This document shows, piece by piece, positions 6,013 through 12,833 of a DNA stretch of 13,867 bases. The notes under the pieces were generated by a model that did not search any database, was not told the DNA's origin, and was given only the letters and a program-made list of their open reading frames with translations. The position numbers and the translations under genes are program-made. The first letter of the stretch is position 1; the number at the start of each line of letters is the position of its first letter. Source of the DNA: CAVPHV01 sp963704825 (GTDB lineage: Bacteria > Actinomycetota > Acidimicrobiia > Spongiisociales > UBA5794); assembly GCA_963704825.1 (NCBI GenBank), contig CAVPHV010000024.1, positions 1 to 13,867 of the forward strand, given 5' to 3'.

Positions 6013-7287
6013 TTGGCAAAGTACGAAGGTAGCGAGCTACTGAAGTGCAGCTTCTGCGGCAAGTCGCAGAAGCAGGTGAAGAAGCTCATCGCCGGTCCCG
6101 GCGTGTACATCTGCGATGAATGCATCGAGCTGTGCAACGAGATCATCGAAGAAGAGCTTTCCGACACCGAGGAGGTGTCCTTCACCGAGTTGCCCAAGCC
6201 GCACGAAATCTTCGACTTCCTCGACAGCTACGTCATCGGTCAGGACCGCGCCAAGAAGGTCCTCGCCGTCGCCGTCTACAACCACTACAAGCGGGTGCGG
6301 GCCGGCCAGCGGTCCAAGGAAGACGACGTTGAGCTCCAGAAGTCCAACATTCTGCTCGTCGGCCCGACCGGCAGTGGCAAGACGCTCATGGCTCAGACGT
6401 TGGCGAAGGTGCTCAACGTGCCGTTTGCCATCGCAGACGCCACGGCCCTCACCGAAGCCGGGTACGTTGGTGAGGACGTCGAGAACATCCTTCTCAAGCT
6501 CATCCAGGCGGCCGACTTCGACATCAAACGCGCCGAGACCGGGATCATCTACATCGATGAGATCGACAAGATCGCTCGCAAGGCCGAGAACCCCTCCATC
6601 ACCCGTGACGTCTCCGGTGAGGGAGTCCAGCAAGCGCTGCTGAAGATTCTCGAAGGGACGACGGCGTCGGTGCCGCCGCAAGGTGGCCGCAAGCATCCGC
6701 ACCAAGAGTTTCTCCAGATCGACACCACCAACATGCTGTTCATCTGCGGTGGAGCCTTTGCCGGGCTCGATGGAGTCATCAGTCACCGGATCGGAAACAC
6801 GACCGTCGGCTTCGGCGCGGACGTGCGGGCCAACGAAGAGGCCAAGCAGAGCGAGATCATCGCTCAGGTCATGCCCGAGGACCTCATCTCCTTCGGCCTC
6901 ATCCCCGAGTTCATCGGCCGCCTCCCCGTCGTCACCACTGTCGAGGACCTCGACCAGGAGGCCCTGGTTCGGGTGCTCACCGAGCCGAAGAACGCGCTTA
7001 CCCGTCAGTACGCCAGGTTCTTCGAAATGGACGGCGTCGAGTTGGTCATCACCGAGGACGCCCTCGAAGGGATCGCCACCCAGGCACTCAAGCGGGGGAC
7101 CGGCGCCCGTGGGCTGCGCGCCATCATGGAAGAGGTGTTGCTCAACACCATGTATGAGCTTCCCTCCCGCACCGACATTGCGCAGGTCGTGATCGACGGA
7201 GATGTCGTTGCCGAGAAGGTCAATCCGACGCTGGTGGCGATCTCCGAGCTGGCCTCAGCCGACCTGCCCGAGGAACGCTCGGCCTAG
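6013..7287 (+). CDS. clpX: ATP-dependent Clp protease ATP-binding subunit ClpX
   Basis: This is a 424-residue AAA+ unfoldase. The start is TTG at 6013, supported by AGGAG 8 nt upstream (6000-6004, overlapping the clpP stop) and by the conserved N terminus. A C4 zinc finger (Cys12, 15, 34, 37) recruits substrates and adaptors. Walker A is GPTGSGKT (117-124), the pore loop is GYVG (150-153), and Walker B is IIYIDE (178-183). The ClpP-docking loop reads VGF (265-267, IGF-type), and sensor 2 is GTGARGLR (362-369). All catalytic parts are present. It unfolds tagged proteins and threads them into ClpP. The 11-bp gap from clpP implies one operon. Confidence 0.98.
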   Translation: MAKYEGSELLKCSFCGKSQKQVKKLIAGPGVYICDECIELCNEIIEEELSDTEEVSFTELPKPHEIFDFLDSYVIGQDRAKKVLAVAVYNHYKRVRAGQRSKEDDVELQKSNILLVGPTGSGKTLMAQTLAKVLNVPFAIADATALTEAGYVGEDVENILLKLIQAADFDIKRAETGIIYIDEIDKIARKAENPSITRDVSGEGVQQALLKILEGTTASVPPQGGRKHPHQEFLQIDTTNMLFICGGAFAGLDGVISHRIGNTTVGFGADVRANEEAKQSEIIAQVMPEDLISFGLIPEFIGRLPVVTTVEDLDQEALVRVLTEPKNALTRQYARFFEMDGVELVITEDALEGIATQALKRGTGARGLRAIMEEVLLNTMYELPSRTDIAQVVIDGDVVAEKVNPTLVAISELASADLPEERSA

Positions 7288-7289
7288 GA

Positions 7290-8510
7290 GTGGCTGAGCC
7301 TTGGCCCCCTCGGCCGGCCCACTACCGTTCTTGTTTGCATTCCCGTGTACTGATTCGGATCGCCGTCTCAGCGATCCTCGTCGCCGGCTGCGGTGGAGGC
7401 GACTCCGCACAGACCACCACCACCACCGCACCGCCGAGCACCACCACATCGGCCGCGCCGAACACCACCACATCGGCCGCGCCGCCGCCGCCGACGACGC
7501 TGGCAGCAGATCGGCTTGCCGCGTTCGTCGAGTCCTGGAGCGAGACCAACGAGCAAGGTGTGGTGCTCGCGGTGGCGTCCGGCAACGGCGACCCTCATGT
7601 CTTCGCCGCAGGATTCGCCGACCCAGAAGCAGGAACTGCGATCAAGCCGGACGACATCTTCTACATCGGCAGCCTCACGAAGCCGATCGTCGCCACCGTC
7701 GTGATGCAGCTGGTCGAGGAAGGCGTCGTCGATCTGGATGCCACGGTCGACACCTACCTGCCCGATGTGCTGGTGGGGGAGCCCGTCACCGTGCGTGACG
7801 TGCTGTCACACCGGTCGGGCGTGTTCAACATCACAGACTATCCCGCCCTTGTGATTGGGCTGGCTACCGATCCTTTCCAGGAGATCACCCCCCAGGAGGC
7901 GATGGACATCGCACTCGAGCAGGATCGCCTGTTCGCTCCGGGCGAACGGTTTTCATACAGCAACACCAACTACCTGATCGCGGGGTTCATCGTCGAGGCG
8001 GTCACCGGTAGCTCACTGGCCGGCGAACTCGAGTCCCGGGTCTCGGCCACGTTGGGCCTCGAAGTCATGCGGTTCGCCGGCGATCCGGGACGCGCCGTCG
8101 TCAACGGTTTCGCCGATCTCGACGGCGACCGCCTGCCCGATCGAACCGAGCCCCTCCTCGAGTCCACCCTCTACACCGTCGCGTGGGCGGCCGGCGGTTT
8201 GGCCGCAACGGCCGGCGAGTTCGCCACCTTCGTCTCAGGAGCGTTCGAGGGGCCCCTGCTCGGCGCCGACGGTGTCGCCACGATGACAAGCGTCGCCGGC
8301 TCCGAATATGGCTACGGCCTCGGTGTCGTGGTGGAACCACTGGATGGTGAGACGGTGTGGAGCCACGGCGGCGCCATCCCCGGCTACACGTCGCAGTTCT
8401 ACTACTTTCCCGCCGACGGCCTCGTGGTGGTTGCTCTCTCCAACGGAGAGAGCGCCAGCATCGAGACCTTCACTCAGACTGCGGCCGGAATTGTCCGCGA
8501 CGGCCGGTGA
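7290..8510 (+). CDS. Exported lipoprotein serine hydrolase, beta-lactamase/DD-peptidase family (S12)
   Basis: This is a 406-residue protein counted from GTG 7290, 2 bp after clpX. An N-terminal hydrophobic stretch ends in the lipobox LVAGC (Cys34), so it is probably a lipid-anchored surface protein. A Thr/Ala/Pro-rich linker (41-70) precedes the catalytic domain. The three active-site motifs of penicillin-binding-type hydrolases are present: SLTK (Ser128, Lys131), YSN (223-225) and HGG (359-361). Candidate roles are DD-carboxypeptidase, esterase or beta-lactamase-like hydrolase; substrate cannot be read from sequence. The start is uncertain: TTG 7335 would give a compact 19-residue signal peptide up to the Cys, while GTG 7290 has GGAG touching it. 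It probably shares the clpX transcript. Confidence 0.9.
   Translation: MAEPWPPRPAHYRSCLHSRVLIRIAVSAILVAGCGGGDSAQTTTTTAPPSTTTSAAPNTTTSAAPPPPTTLAADRLAAFVESWSETNEQGVVLAVASGNGDPHVFAAGFADPEAGTAIKPDDIFYIGSLTKPIVATVVMQLVEEGVVDLDATVDTYLPDVLVGEPVTVRDVLSHRSGVFNITDYPALVIGLATDPFQEITPQEAMDIALEQDRLFAPGERFSYSNTNYLIAGFIVEAVTGSSLAGELESRVSATLGLEVMRFAGDPGRAVVNGFADLDGDRLPDRTEPLLESTLYTVAWAAGGLAATAGEFATFVSGAFEGPLLGADGVATMTSVAGSEYGYGLGVVVEPLDGETVWSHGGAIPGYTSQFYYFPADGLVVVALSNGESASIETFTQTAAGIVRDGR
7441..7484 (+). repeat. Short tandem repeat in lipoprotein linker (24-bp period)
   Basis: A 20-base word starting CCACCACATCGG occurs at 7441-7460 and again at 7465-7484. It encodes the repeated TTTSAAP segments of the linker. 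The length is a multiple of three, so copy-number change would alter linker length without breaking the frame. Confidence 0.8.
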
Positions 8511-8563
8511 CCCGGCATCCAGATGCACCCCACGCAACGTATTGAGTGGCAAGGAGGATCCAC

Positions 8564-8944
8564 ATGCGACTAATCCGGGTCACGACGGGCCTGCTCACCG
8601 GGTTGATGGCGGCAACCATTGCCTACGGCATCGCCGCGGGCTCGTTCGGAGACGAAGGTCGCACCATTCTGGATCTCGCCTGGGGTCGGGTAACCCTCAT
8701 CGATCTCTATGTCGGCTTGGCCTTGTTCGGCGGCTGGATCCTGATGCGGGAGCGCAGTTGGCGAGCGGTCCCCTGGCTCATCGCGCTCGTCTTCCTCGGC
8801 AATTTCGCTACGGCCCTCTACGCCTTCGTGGCCGCGGTTCGGGCCGACTCACCGACCGAGTTCTTCACCGGTCGAGTCGGGTCTGATGGTGCGATTGCGC
8901 CGCGGCAATCTTCAACCGGGACCTCGATGGAGGAGACGGCGTAG
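8564..8944 (+). CDS. Small membrane protein with three helices (DUF1475-like)
   Basis: This is a 126-residue protein starting at ATG 8564, with a strong AAGGAGG site 6 nt upstream (8551-8557). Three hydrophobic segments are seen at about 8-26, 44-61 and 69-92. The pattern TLIDLYVGLALFGGWILMRERSW followed by a helix with FLGNFATALYAF recalls the uncharacterised DUF1475 family; this is from memory of the pattern. The tail after residue 93 is polar (PTEFFTGRVG...). No enzymatic motif is seen. The gene follows the serine hydrolase by 53 bp and ends 1 bp from the convergent glycosylase gene. Confidence 0.85.
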   Translation: MRLIRVTTGLLTGLMAATIAYGIAAGSFGDEGRTILDLAWGRVTLIDLYVGLALFGGWILMRERSWRAVPWLIALVFLGNFATALYAFVAAVRADSPTEFFTGRVGSDGAIAPRQSSTGTSMEETA

Positions 8945-8945
8945 G

Positions 8946-9773
8946 TCAGCCGCCCGACCCCGAAGGCTGGCACGCAGGACACCACCACAGCATGCGGCCG
9001 GCCATGTCGGTTCGCATCACGGCTGTTCCACATCGTCGGCACGGTTCGCCGTAGCGCTTGTACACGTACAACCGCTTGGTAGGTCCCAGATCGCTCCGTC
9101 GCTTTGCGCCGACGTCCGGTGGATCAACGGTGACGATTCGGCCGGACCGCACTCCCCGCCGCAGGAGCTCGACGCTGGTTCTCCACAAGTCGAGCGCATC
9201 CTCCCGGTCGAGTTGTCGTGCGGGGAGATGGGGATCGACCCCGGTCAGGAAGAGGGCCTCGGCCCGGTAGATGTTGCCGAGGCCGGCGATCACCCGCTGA
9301 TCGAGGAGAGCGGCGCCGATGGGGATGGACCGCCGCGACAGGTTGGCGATGAACGCTTGCGCCGGGCCCAAGCCGGCGCGCTCTTCAGGCGCCAGCGGGT
9401 CCGGTCCGAGCCGGGCGCGCAGCGCCTCCTCGGCATCCGGGTCGATCATTTCACAGATCGTGGGCCCCGAAAGGTAGATGACGACTTCATCGGTGGAGAG
9501 GGCCAAGCGGGTGGCAGGGGACGGCGGCGGCGGTTCCGACCGATGGATGCGGAAGCGGCCGTACAGTCCAAGGTGCACGTGGAGCGCTTCGGCTCCCTCC
9601 CACCGATAGAACAGATGCTTGCCGTGGGCGTCCACGGACGTGAGTCGGCGTCCGTCGATCAGGGCGGCGCCGACGGCAAATCGACCTTGTGGCGACGATG
9701 CCGCCACTCGCTGCCCGCCGAGTGCCGCCCGATGGGATCGGGCGTAGCGATGTATGACGTGTCCTTCCGGCAT
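8946..9773 (-). CDS. nei: Fpg/Nei-family DNA glycosylase (endonuclease VIII type)
   Basis: This is a 275-residue base-excision repair enzyme starting at ATG 9773, with AAGGA 8 nt upstream. The N terminus MPEGH supplies the catalytic Pro2 and Glu3; Lys52 (DAHGKHLFYRW) is the second active-site residue. The H2TH DNA-binding element is GLGNIYRAEALF at 164-175. The C-terminal zinc finger has Cys245, 248, 265 and 268 with the conserved Arg260 in its hairpin. MPEGH rather than MPELP points to the Nei branch, which removes oxidised pyrimidines, more than to Fpg/MutM. All key residues are present, so it should be active. A longer frame reaches GTG 9815 but would put residues before Pro2, which must be N-terminal. 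Confidence 0.96.
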   Translation of the reverse strand: MPEGHVIHRYARSHRAALGGQRVAASSPQGRFAVGAALIDGRRLTSVDAHGKHLFYRWEGAEALHVHLGLYGRFRIHRSEPPPPSPATRLALSTDEVVIYLSGPTICEMIDPDAEEALRARLGPDPLAPEERAGLGPAQAFIANLSRRSIPIGAALLDQRVIAGLGNIYRAEALFLTGVDPHLPARQLDREDALDLWRTSVELLRRGVRSGRIVTVDPPDVGAKRRSDLGPTKRLYVYKRYGEPCRRCGTAVMRTDMAGRMLWWCPACQPSGSGG

Positions 9774-9811
9774 CGCTCCCATCCTTGTCGTTCGTCGAAG
9801 CCGCCGAGCAG

Positions 9812-9970
9812 TCACTCGATGTTCGATGCGCCGGCGGCTACCGGATGAGCTGGTGCCGCCGCGGGTGGGCCGGCTTGGGCGATGCCGGCTCCTTCAAGAA
9901 TCACCGTACCGTTCGGGATCGGCTCTCCGGTACCGGGAATAGGCAGGGCGGCGTCGATACGGACGGTCAT
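9812..9970 (-). pseudogene. Truncated N terminus of an amidohydrolase-like protein
   Basis: This is a 52-codon frame from ATG 9970 to TGA 9812, too short to look like a complete gene. The first 33 residues (MTVRIDAALPIPGTGEPIPN followed by GTVILEGAGIAQAG) match the beta-sandwich start of amidohydrolases of the imidazolonepropionase type, where it is followed by PG..D.H.H metal ligands. Here the frame loses that pattern after about residue 35 and stops, and none of the metal ligands exist. The nei gene begins 38 bp on. No ribosome site precedes the ATG. It is most likely what a deletion left behind. The family call is from pattern memory. Confidence 0.55.
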
Positions 9971-9997
9971 CGTTGGTGACGATCGGTCGAGAGCGAA

Positions 9998-11484
9998 TCA
10001 GTCATCGTCCGGTGGTGGCGTGAAGGCATCGGCGTCGGAAGAACCGAGCGTTTCGAGTACCAGGTCGGTGACCCTCAATCGGGAAGACTCTGCGTAGATA
10101 CCGGTGCGGCCGCGCCGGCTCCGTTCGTCCGCCAGCGACAGCACGACATACCCATAGAGCGAGAGCTCGATGTAGGTCCCGTAGCTGATCAACGTGAAGG
10201 GGATGGGACCGTGGCGAGGGACCTGATTCGACGTTTGGAGTGGTCGGTACTCGAAGGCTTCCTCAATCCCCCCGTCGGGGTTCTCCGCCCAGTACCGAAT
10301 TTGGCTCAGGCCCTTGCGCTGGTCGAGCGACAGGTAGTAGCCGTCGCCTTCGTCGGACAGATGCATGACAAGCCCGAGCTTCCCGTTGTCCTCGACGTGG
10401 ATCGTGCCGGACAGTCGGAAGTCGAGGTGGATCCCGGGGAGTACAAACGCCTCGAAACCCGATGGCGCTTCGAGGAGGCACCCGGCGGGGTCGTTCTGGC
10501 ATGTTGCCCCGGGCACGCCAAAGAGCGGCTCAACCGGCATGAGCTCGGAACCCCGAGCCTCTTTGATCACCTTCTCGTCGAATCCGTGAAAGCTGCGCAG
10601 ACGGAGAAGCCCGGAGTCGGCGACGACGAGCTCCTTCGGTGGAGGGAGGAGATGCTCGCCGCGCACACTGGCTTCCCGCAAGAAGAAGTTCCACACCAGC
10701 CAGGTGTCGGTATCTTCGTGGTACCACACCCGCGCCGCGTAGTTGCCTTGGGGAAGAAGCACGTTGTCGTGGAAGTTGCGGTAGGGGCCGAGGAGGTTGT
10801 CGGCATACCAGTAGTGGACTTTGACATCCTCGCGTACGGATCCGAGCAGATAGAACCGTCCCTCGATCTCCACGAGCCCGGGAACCTCGATGTCGTCATA
10901 TCGCCCGGGGTGAAAGAGGGGGCGCGCAGTTCGAACTGATTTGGCGCGACCTCTTCGGCCAGTCCCACGCTGCCTCTCCGGACGACGGGACCGACGGGTG
11001 CTCGGGCCGCGATCAACAGGTACCCCGTGCCGTCATGGGACACGTAGAAGGGGTCACGGAAACTCACCCAGCCGCGTCCCTCGTCGAGGGTCGCTTCGTA
11101 GTAGGGAGCTTCGGCGACAATGGGGTAGCCGGCACCGGTGGCTTTCTCCCAGGAATAGAGGTCGCGACTCCGGGCCATCCCGATCCGTTGGATCCGACCC
11201 TGCTCGCCCATGTTCAGACCGGTATAGAACATCCGCCACCAACCAGGTTCGTGTGGGTCGGGCGTCACGTGCATCGTCCACAGCATGTCGTCGTCCCAAT
11301 TGTCCGGATCCGAGATGAAGAGGGCGTTCTCGACCCGCCGCCATGTCAAGCCGTCGGTTGACACGGCATGCGCGATGTAGTCGTGGTTGGGCAGGACGAG
11401 GTGGAACAGGTGGAACTTGCCTTCGTGGAAGACCACGTCGACGTCACCGATTTCGAATGTGCGAAACCCGAATCCGGCGTACAT
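9998..11484 (-). pseudogene. Glycoside hydrolase, five-bladed propeller type (GH32/GH43-like), frameshifted
   Basis: Two overlapping frames make one protein. The first part starts at ATG 11484 and carries DVDVVFHEGKFHLF (Asp14, candidate catalytic base or nucleophile) and FRDPF (Asp144). The second part (about 10920 to 9998) continues LFHPGRYDDIEVPG with a candidate acid Glu near residue 200 of the joined protein. It ends in a beta-sandwich domain from about residue 300 on. The three acidic positions fit the five-bladed propeller hydrolases that cleave fructans or plant-type glycans; substrate is unknown. The break lies at the G5 run 10918-10922: one more G would join the frames into about 495 residues. 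No signal peptide is visible. It could be a real mutation, phase-variable slippage, or an assembly error. Confidence 0.8.
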
Positions 11485-11503
11485 CAGCCCATCCCTGGAT
11501 TCA

Positions 11504-11578
11504 GGCTAGGTGAGGTGGAGGCCGGGCGCATGGCAGAAGCGTGGCACAACCGCCGTCCCTGTGCCACGTCGCCTAGCC
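11504..11578 (-). terminator. Stem-loop spanning the DUF1801 stop, possible terminator
   Basis: A perfect 9-bp inner stem CGTGGCACA (11540-11548) / TGTGCCACG (11560-11568) has an 11-nt loop. Outside it GGCTAGGTGA (11504-11513) can pair with TCGCCTAGCC (11569-11578), with one G-T pair and a long bulge. The outer arm contains the TAG stop of the DUF1801 gene. There is no T run, so it would be a non-canonical terminator or an mRNA end structure. Confidence 0.45.
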
Positions 11579-11926
11579 GCGGCTGGTGCACCAGGCATCC
11601 ACGATGGCGAGCAACTCGGCTTCGGCCGCGACGGCATCGTCGAGGTTCTCGAACTTCATGTAGCGGGCCGTTTCGCCGCCGCCGATGAGCCGAGGATGGT
11701 CGCCGGGTATGGCGGCTCCGGTGTGGAACATGAGGCTGACGTGCGCCTTGGTGCGCGGGTTGAAGCTCGCCATGTTGCCCTGGTACATGAAGGTCGGGCT
11801 TTTCCACTTGATCGTCTCGGTTATTCGGTCGTCGGAGAGAATGGTCGTGCGGACTCGCTGCATCGTGTCGGCCATCGGATGCTCATACTCGGCAAACCAG
11901 GCATCGACTTGAGGGTTGGTGTTCAT
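11573..11926 (-). CDS. DUF1801 domain protein (YdhG-like)
   Basis: This is a 117-residue small cytosolic protein starting at ATG 11926. It has the DUF1801 pattern: an N-terminal helical part (PQVDAWFAEYEHPMADTMQRVR), then ETIKWKSPTFMYQGNMASFN, then a beta segment HVSLMFHTGA and a closing basic/acidic part with YMKFENLDDA. Some family members are described as frataxin-like, but most have no assigned role, and nothing here narrows it. The frame is open farther upstream (to 12118), but that stretch crosses the first flanking repeat and has no family match. The neighbouring glycoside hydrolase lies 88 bp downstream on the same strand. Confidence 0.88.
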   Translation of the reverse strand: MNTNPQVDAWFAEYEHPMADTMQRVRTTILSDDRITETIKWKSPTFMYQGNMASFNPRTKAHVSLMFHTGAAIPGDHPRLIGGGETARYMKFENLDDAVAAEAELLAIVDAWCTSRG

Positions 11927-11955
11927 GACCCCAGCGTACGCGCGCCCGCTCCCCG

Positions 11956-12005
11956 TTCCTGCGTGGCCAGGGAGCGAAAAACCGCGCCGTAGCCACGCCA
12001 GAACA
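11956..12005. repeat. Hairpin-forming direct repeat, copy 1 (left of toxin-antitoxin)
   Basis: It matches copy 2 at 12674-12725: 17 identical bases at the left end (TTCCTGCGTGGCCAGGG), ACCGCGCC in the middle and 15 identical bases at the right end (AGCCACGCCAGAACA), with a short variable part between. It folds by an outer stem CTG-CGTGGC / GCCACG-C-CAG and an inner stem GGAGCG / CGCGCC with one mismatch. It lies between the DUF1801 start and the toxin-antitoxin promoter. Confidence 0.8.
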
Positions 12006-12020
12006 AGAAGGGCGATGGCC

Positions 12021-12061
12021 TTGGCGAGATTGGGCAATAGCCATATGATAGGGCTATGGCT
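12021..12061 (+). promoter_or_regulatory. Toxin-antitoxin promoter and palindromic operator
   Basis: TTGGCG (12021-12026) and TATGAT (12044-12049) are 17 bp apart, a good sigma-70-like promoter. Initiation about 7 bp past the -10 falls on the ATG at 12056, which predicts a leaderless mRNA; no ribosome site is present. AGCCATA (12039-12045) and TATGGCT (12055-12061) form a perfect inverted repeat over the -10 and start codon, well placed as the operator for the RHH antitoxin. Confidence 0.6.
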
Positions 12062-12349
12062 CGTACTCAAACCATGGTCCAACTCACCGACGATCTCGTC
12101 GTCGCCCTCGATCGTCATGCCGCCAGGTTGGGCAAATCGAGGTCGGCGGTGATTAGGGAGGCGCTCGAGGACTTCTTGGCTTCAACGAGGGAAGCCGAGA
12201 TCGCAGCACAGCTCGTGGCCGGGTATTCGCAGGTGCCGCAGGGGGCCGGTGATGAATGGGGCACCCTGGCCGAAGTGGGCCGGCGCAACGCGGTGCGGAC
12301 CCTACGCCGGCTGGACGAGGAAGAGGAAGCGGCAGGTCTGTCATGGTGA
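12056..12349 (+). CDS. Ribbon-helix-helix antitoxin
   Basis: This is a 97-residue protein. The N-terminal ~45 residues form a ribbon-helix-helix: strand TMVQLTDDLVVALDRHAARL, turn GKSRS, helix AVIREALEDFLAS. It dimerises and binds DNA, here probably the palindrome at its own start. The remaining part is acidic (RRLDEEEEAAGLSW at the end) and likely wraps the toxin. Start ATG 12056 coincides with the predicted transcription start; an internal ATG at 12074 is less likely because it would cut into the ribbon strand. Its stop overlaps the toxin gene by 7 bp (ATG at 12343), giving the tight coupling expected of a toxin-antitoxin pair. Confidence 0.92.
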   Translation: MARTQTMVQLTDDLVVALDRHAARLGKSRSAVIREALEDFLASTREAEIAAQLVAGYSQVPQGAGDEWGTLAEVGRRNAVRTLRRLDEEEEAAGLSW

Positions 12350-12654
12350 CCCGGGGCGAGGTGTGGTGGTACGAACCGCCCGAGGCCAAGGCGCGGCCCC
12401 ATCTCATTCTGACCCGATCCGAGGTCATCCCGTTGCTCAGCGATCTGCTTGCCATGCCGGCGACCAGAACCGTGCGAGGTATCCCCACCGAGGTTCCTCT
12501 CGATCAGGCTGACGGAATGCCGGTCGAGTGTGTTCTTACCGCCGACAACATCTCCCTCGTCCAATCAGGCTGTCTAACCCGGCCGATCACTACCCTCAGC
12601 GCGGCCCGGATGGGCGATGTCTGCGAGGCCATCCGCATCGCGACTGGTTGTTGA
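12343..12654 (+). CDS. MazF/PemK-family mRNA interferase toxin
   Basis: This is a 103-residue toxin. The start MVTRGEVWWYEPPEAKARPH gives the family hallmark RGEVWW (4-9) followed by the loop and the conserved RP that opens the beta barrel (RPHLILTRSEVI). Further family features are ATRTVRGIPTEVPL, ADNISLVQ and the C-terminal helix MGDVCEAIRIATG. Family members cut mRNA, sometimes tRNA or rRNA, at short motifs; cleavage specificity cannot be read here. Translation is coupled to the antitoxin through a 7-bp overlap. The toxin is full-length with no broken motif, so the module should be functional. It ends 19 bp before the second flanking repeat. Confidence 0.93.
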   Translation: MVTRGEVWWYEPPEAKARPHLILTRSEVIPLLSDLLAMPATRTVRGIPTEVPLDQADGMPVECVLTADNISLVQSGCLTRPITTLSAARMGDVCEAIRIATGC

Positions 12655-12673
12655 GGGCAAACCACCCCAGCGC

Positions 12674-12725
12674 TTCCTGCGTGGCCAGGGCGCGCGAAGG
12701 ACCGCGCCTCAGCCACGCCAGAACA
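12674..12725. repeat. Hairpin-forming direct repeat, copy 2 (right of toxin-antitoxin)
   Basis: This copy is 718 bp from copy 1 and in the same orientation. The inner stem GGCGCG (12689-12694) / CGCGCC (12703-12708) is perfect here, whereas copy 1 has a mismatch. The outer stem is the same. Similarity fades beyond 12725 but still shows a GGGCGRTGG-like word in both copies. It may belong to a REP-like family or mark ends of a transferred cassette. Confidence 0.8.
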
Positions 12726-12752
12726 GACAGGGGCGGTGGGACCTATCCGCGG

Positions 12753-12772
12753 AATGGGACTTTGGTCCCTAT
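12753..12772. promoter_or_regulatory. DosR/DevR-like box
   Basis: GGGACTTTGGTCCC (12756-12769) matches 13 of 14 core positions of the actinobacterial dormancy-regulator consensus TTSGGGACTWWAGTCCCSAA; the flanks match poorly. A half-site-like GGGACCTATC lies at 12738-12747. The box is 64 bp upstream of the protease start, the usual distance for activation near a -35. No DosR gene is in the window. Confidence 0.55.
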
Positions 12773-12833
12773 CAGCGAAGCAGCTGGGGGGAAGCTCCAG
12801 GGGTCGCTGCGTGTGGGTTGGGAAGGGAAGCCC

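Noticed and set aside
8886..9848. 320-codon plus-strand frame over nei
   Set aside because: It is antisense to a glycosylase with all catalytic residues and its zinc finger.
10211..10939. 242-codon plus-strand frame inside the glycoside hydrolase
   Set aside because: It is complementary to a frame with clear hydrolase motifs and itself shows no recognisable domain.
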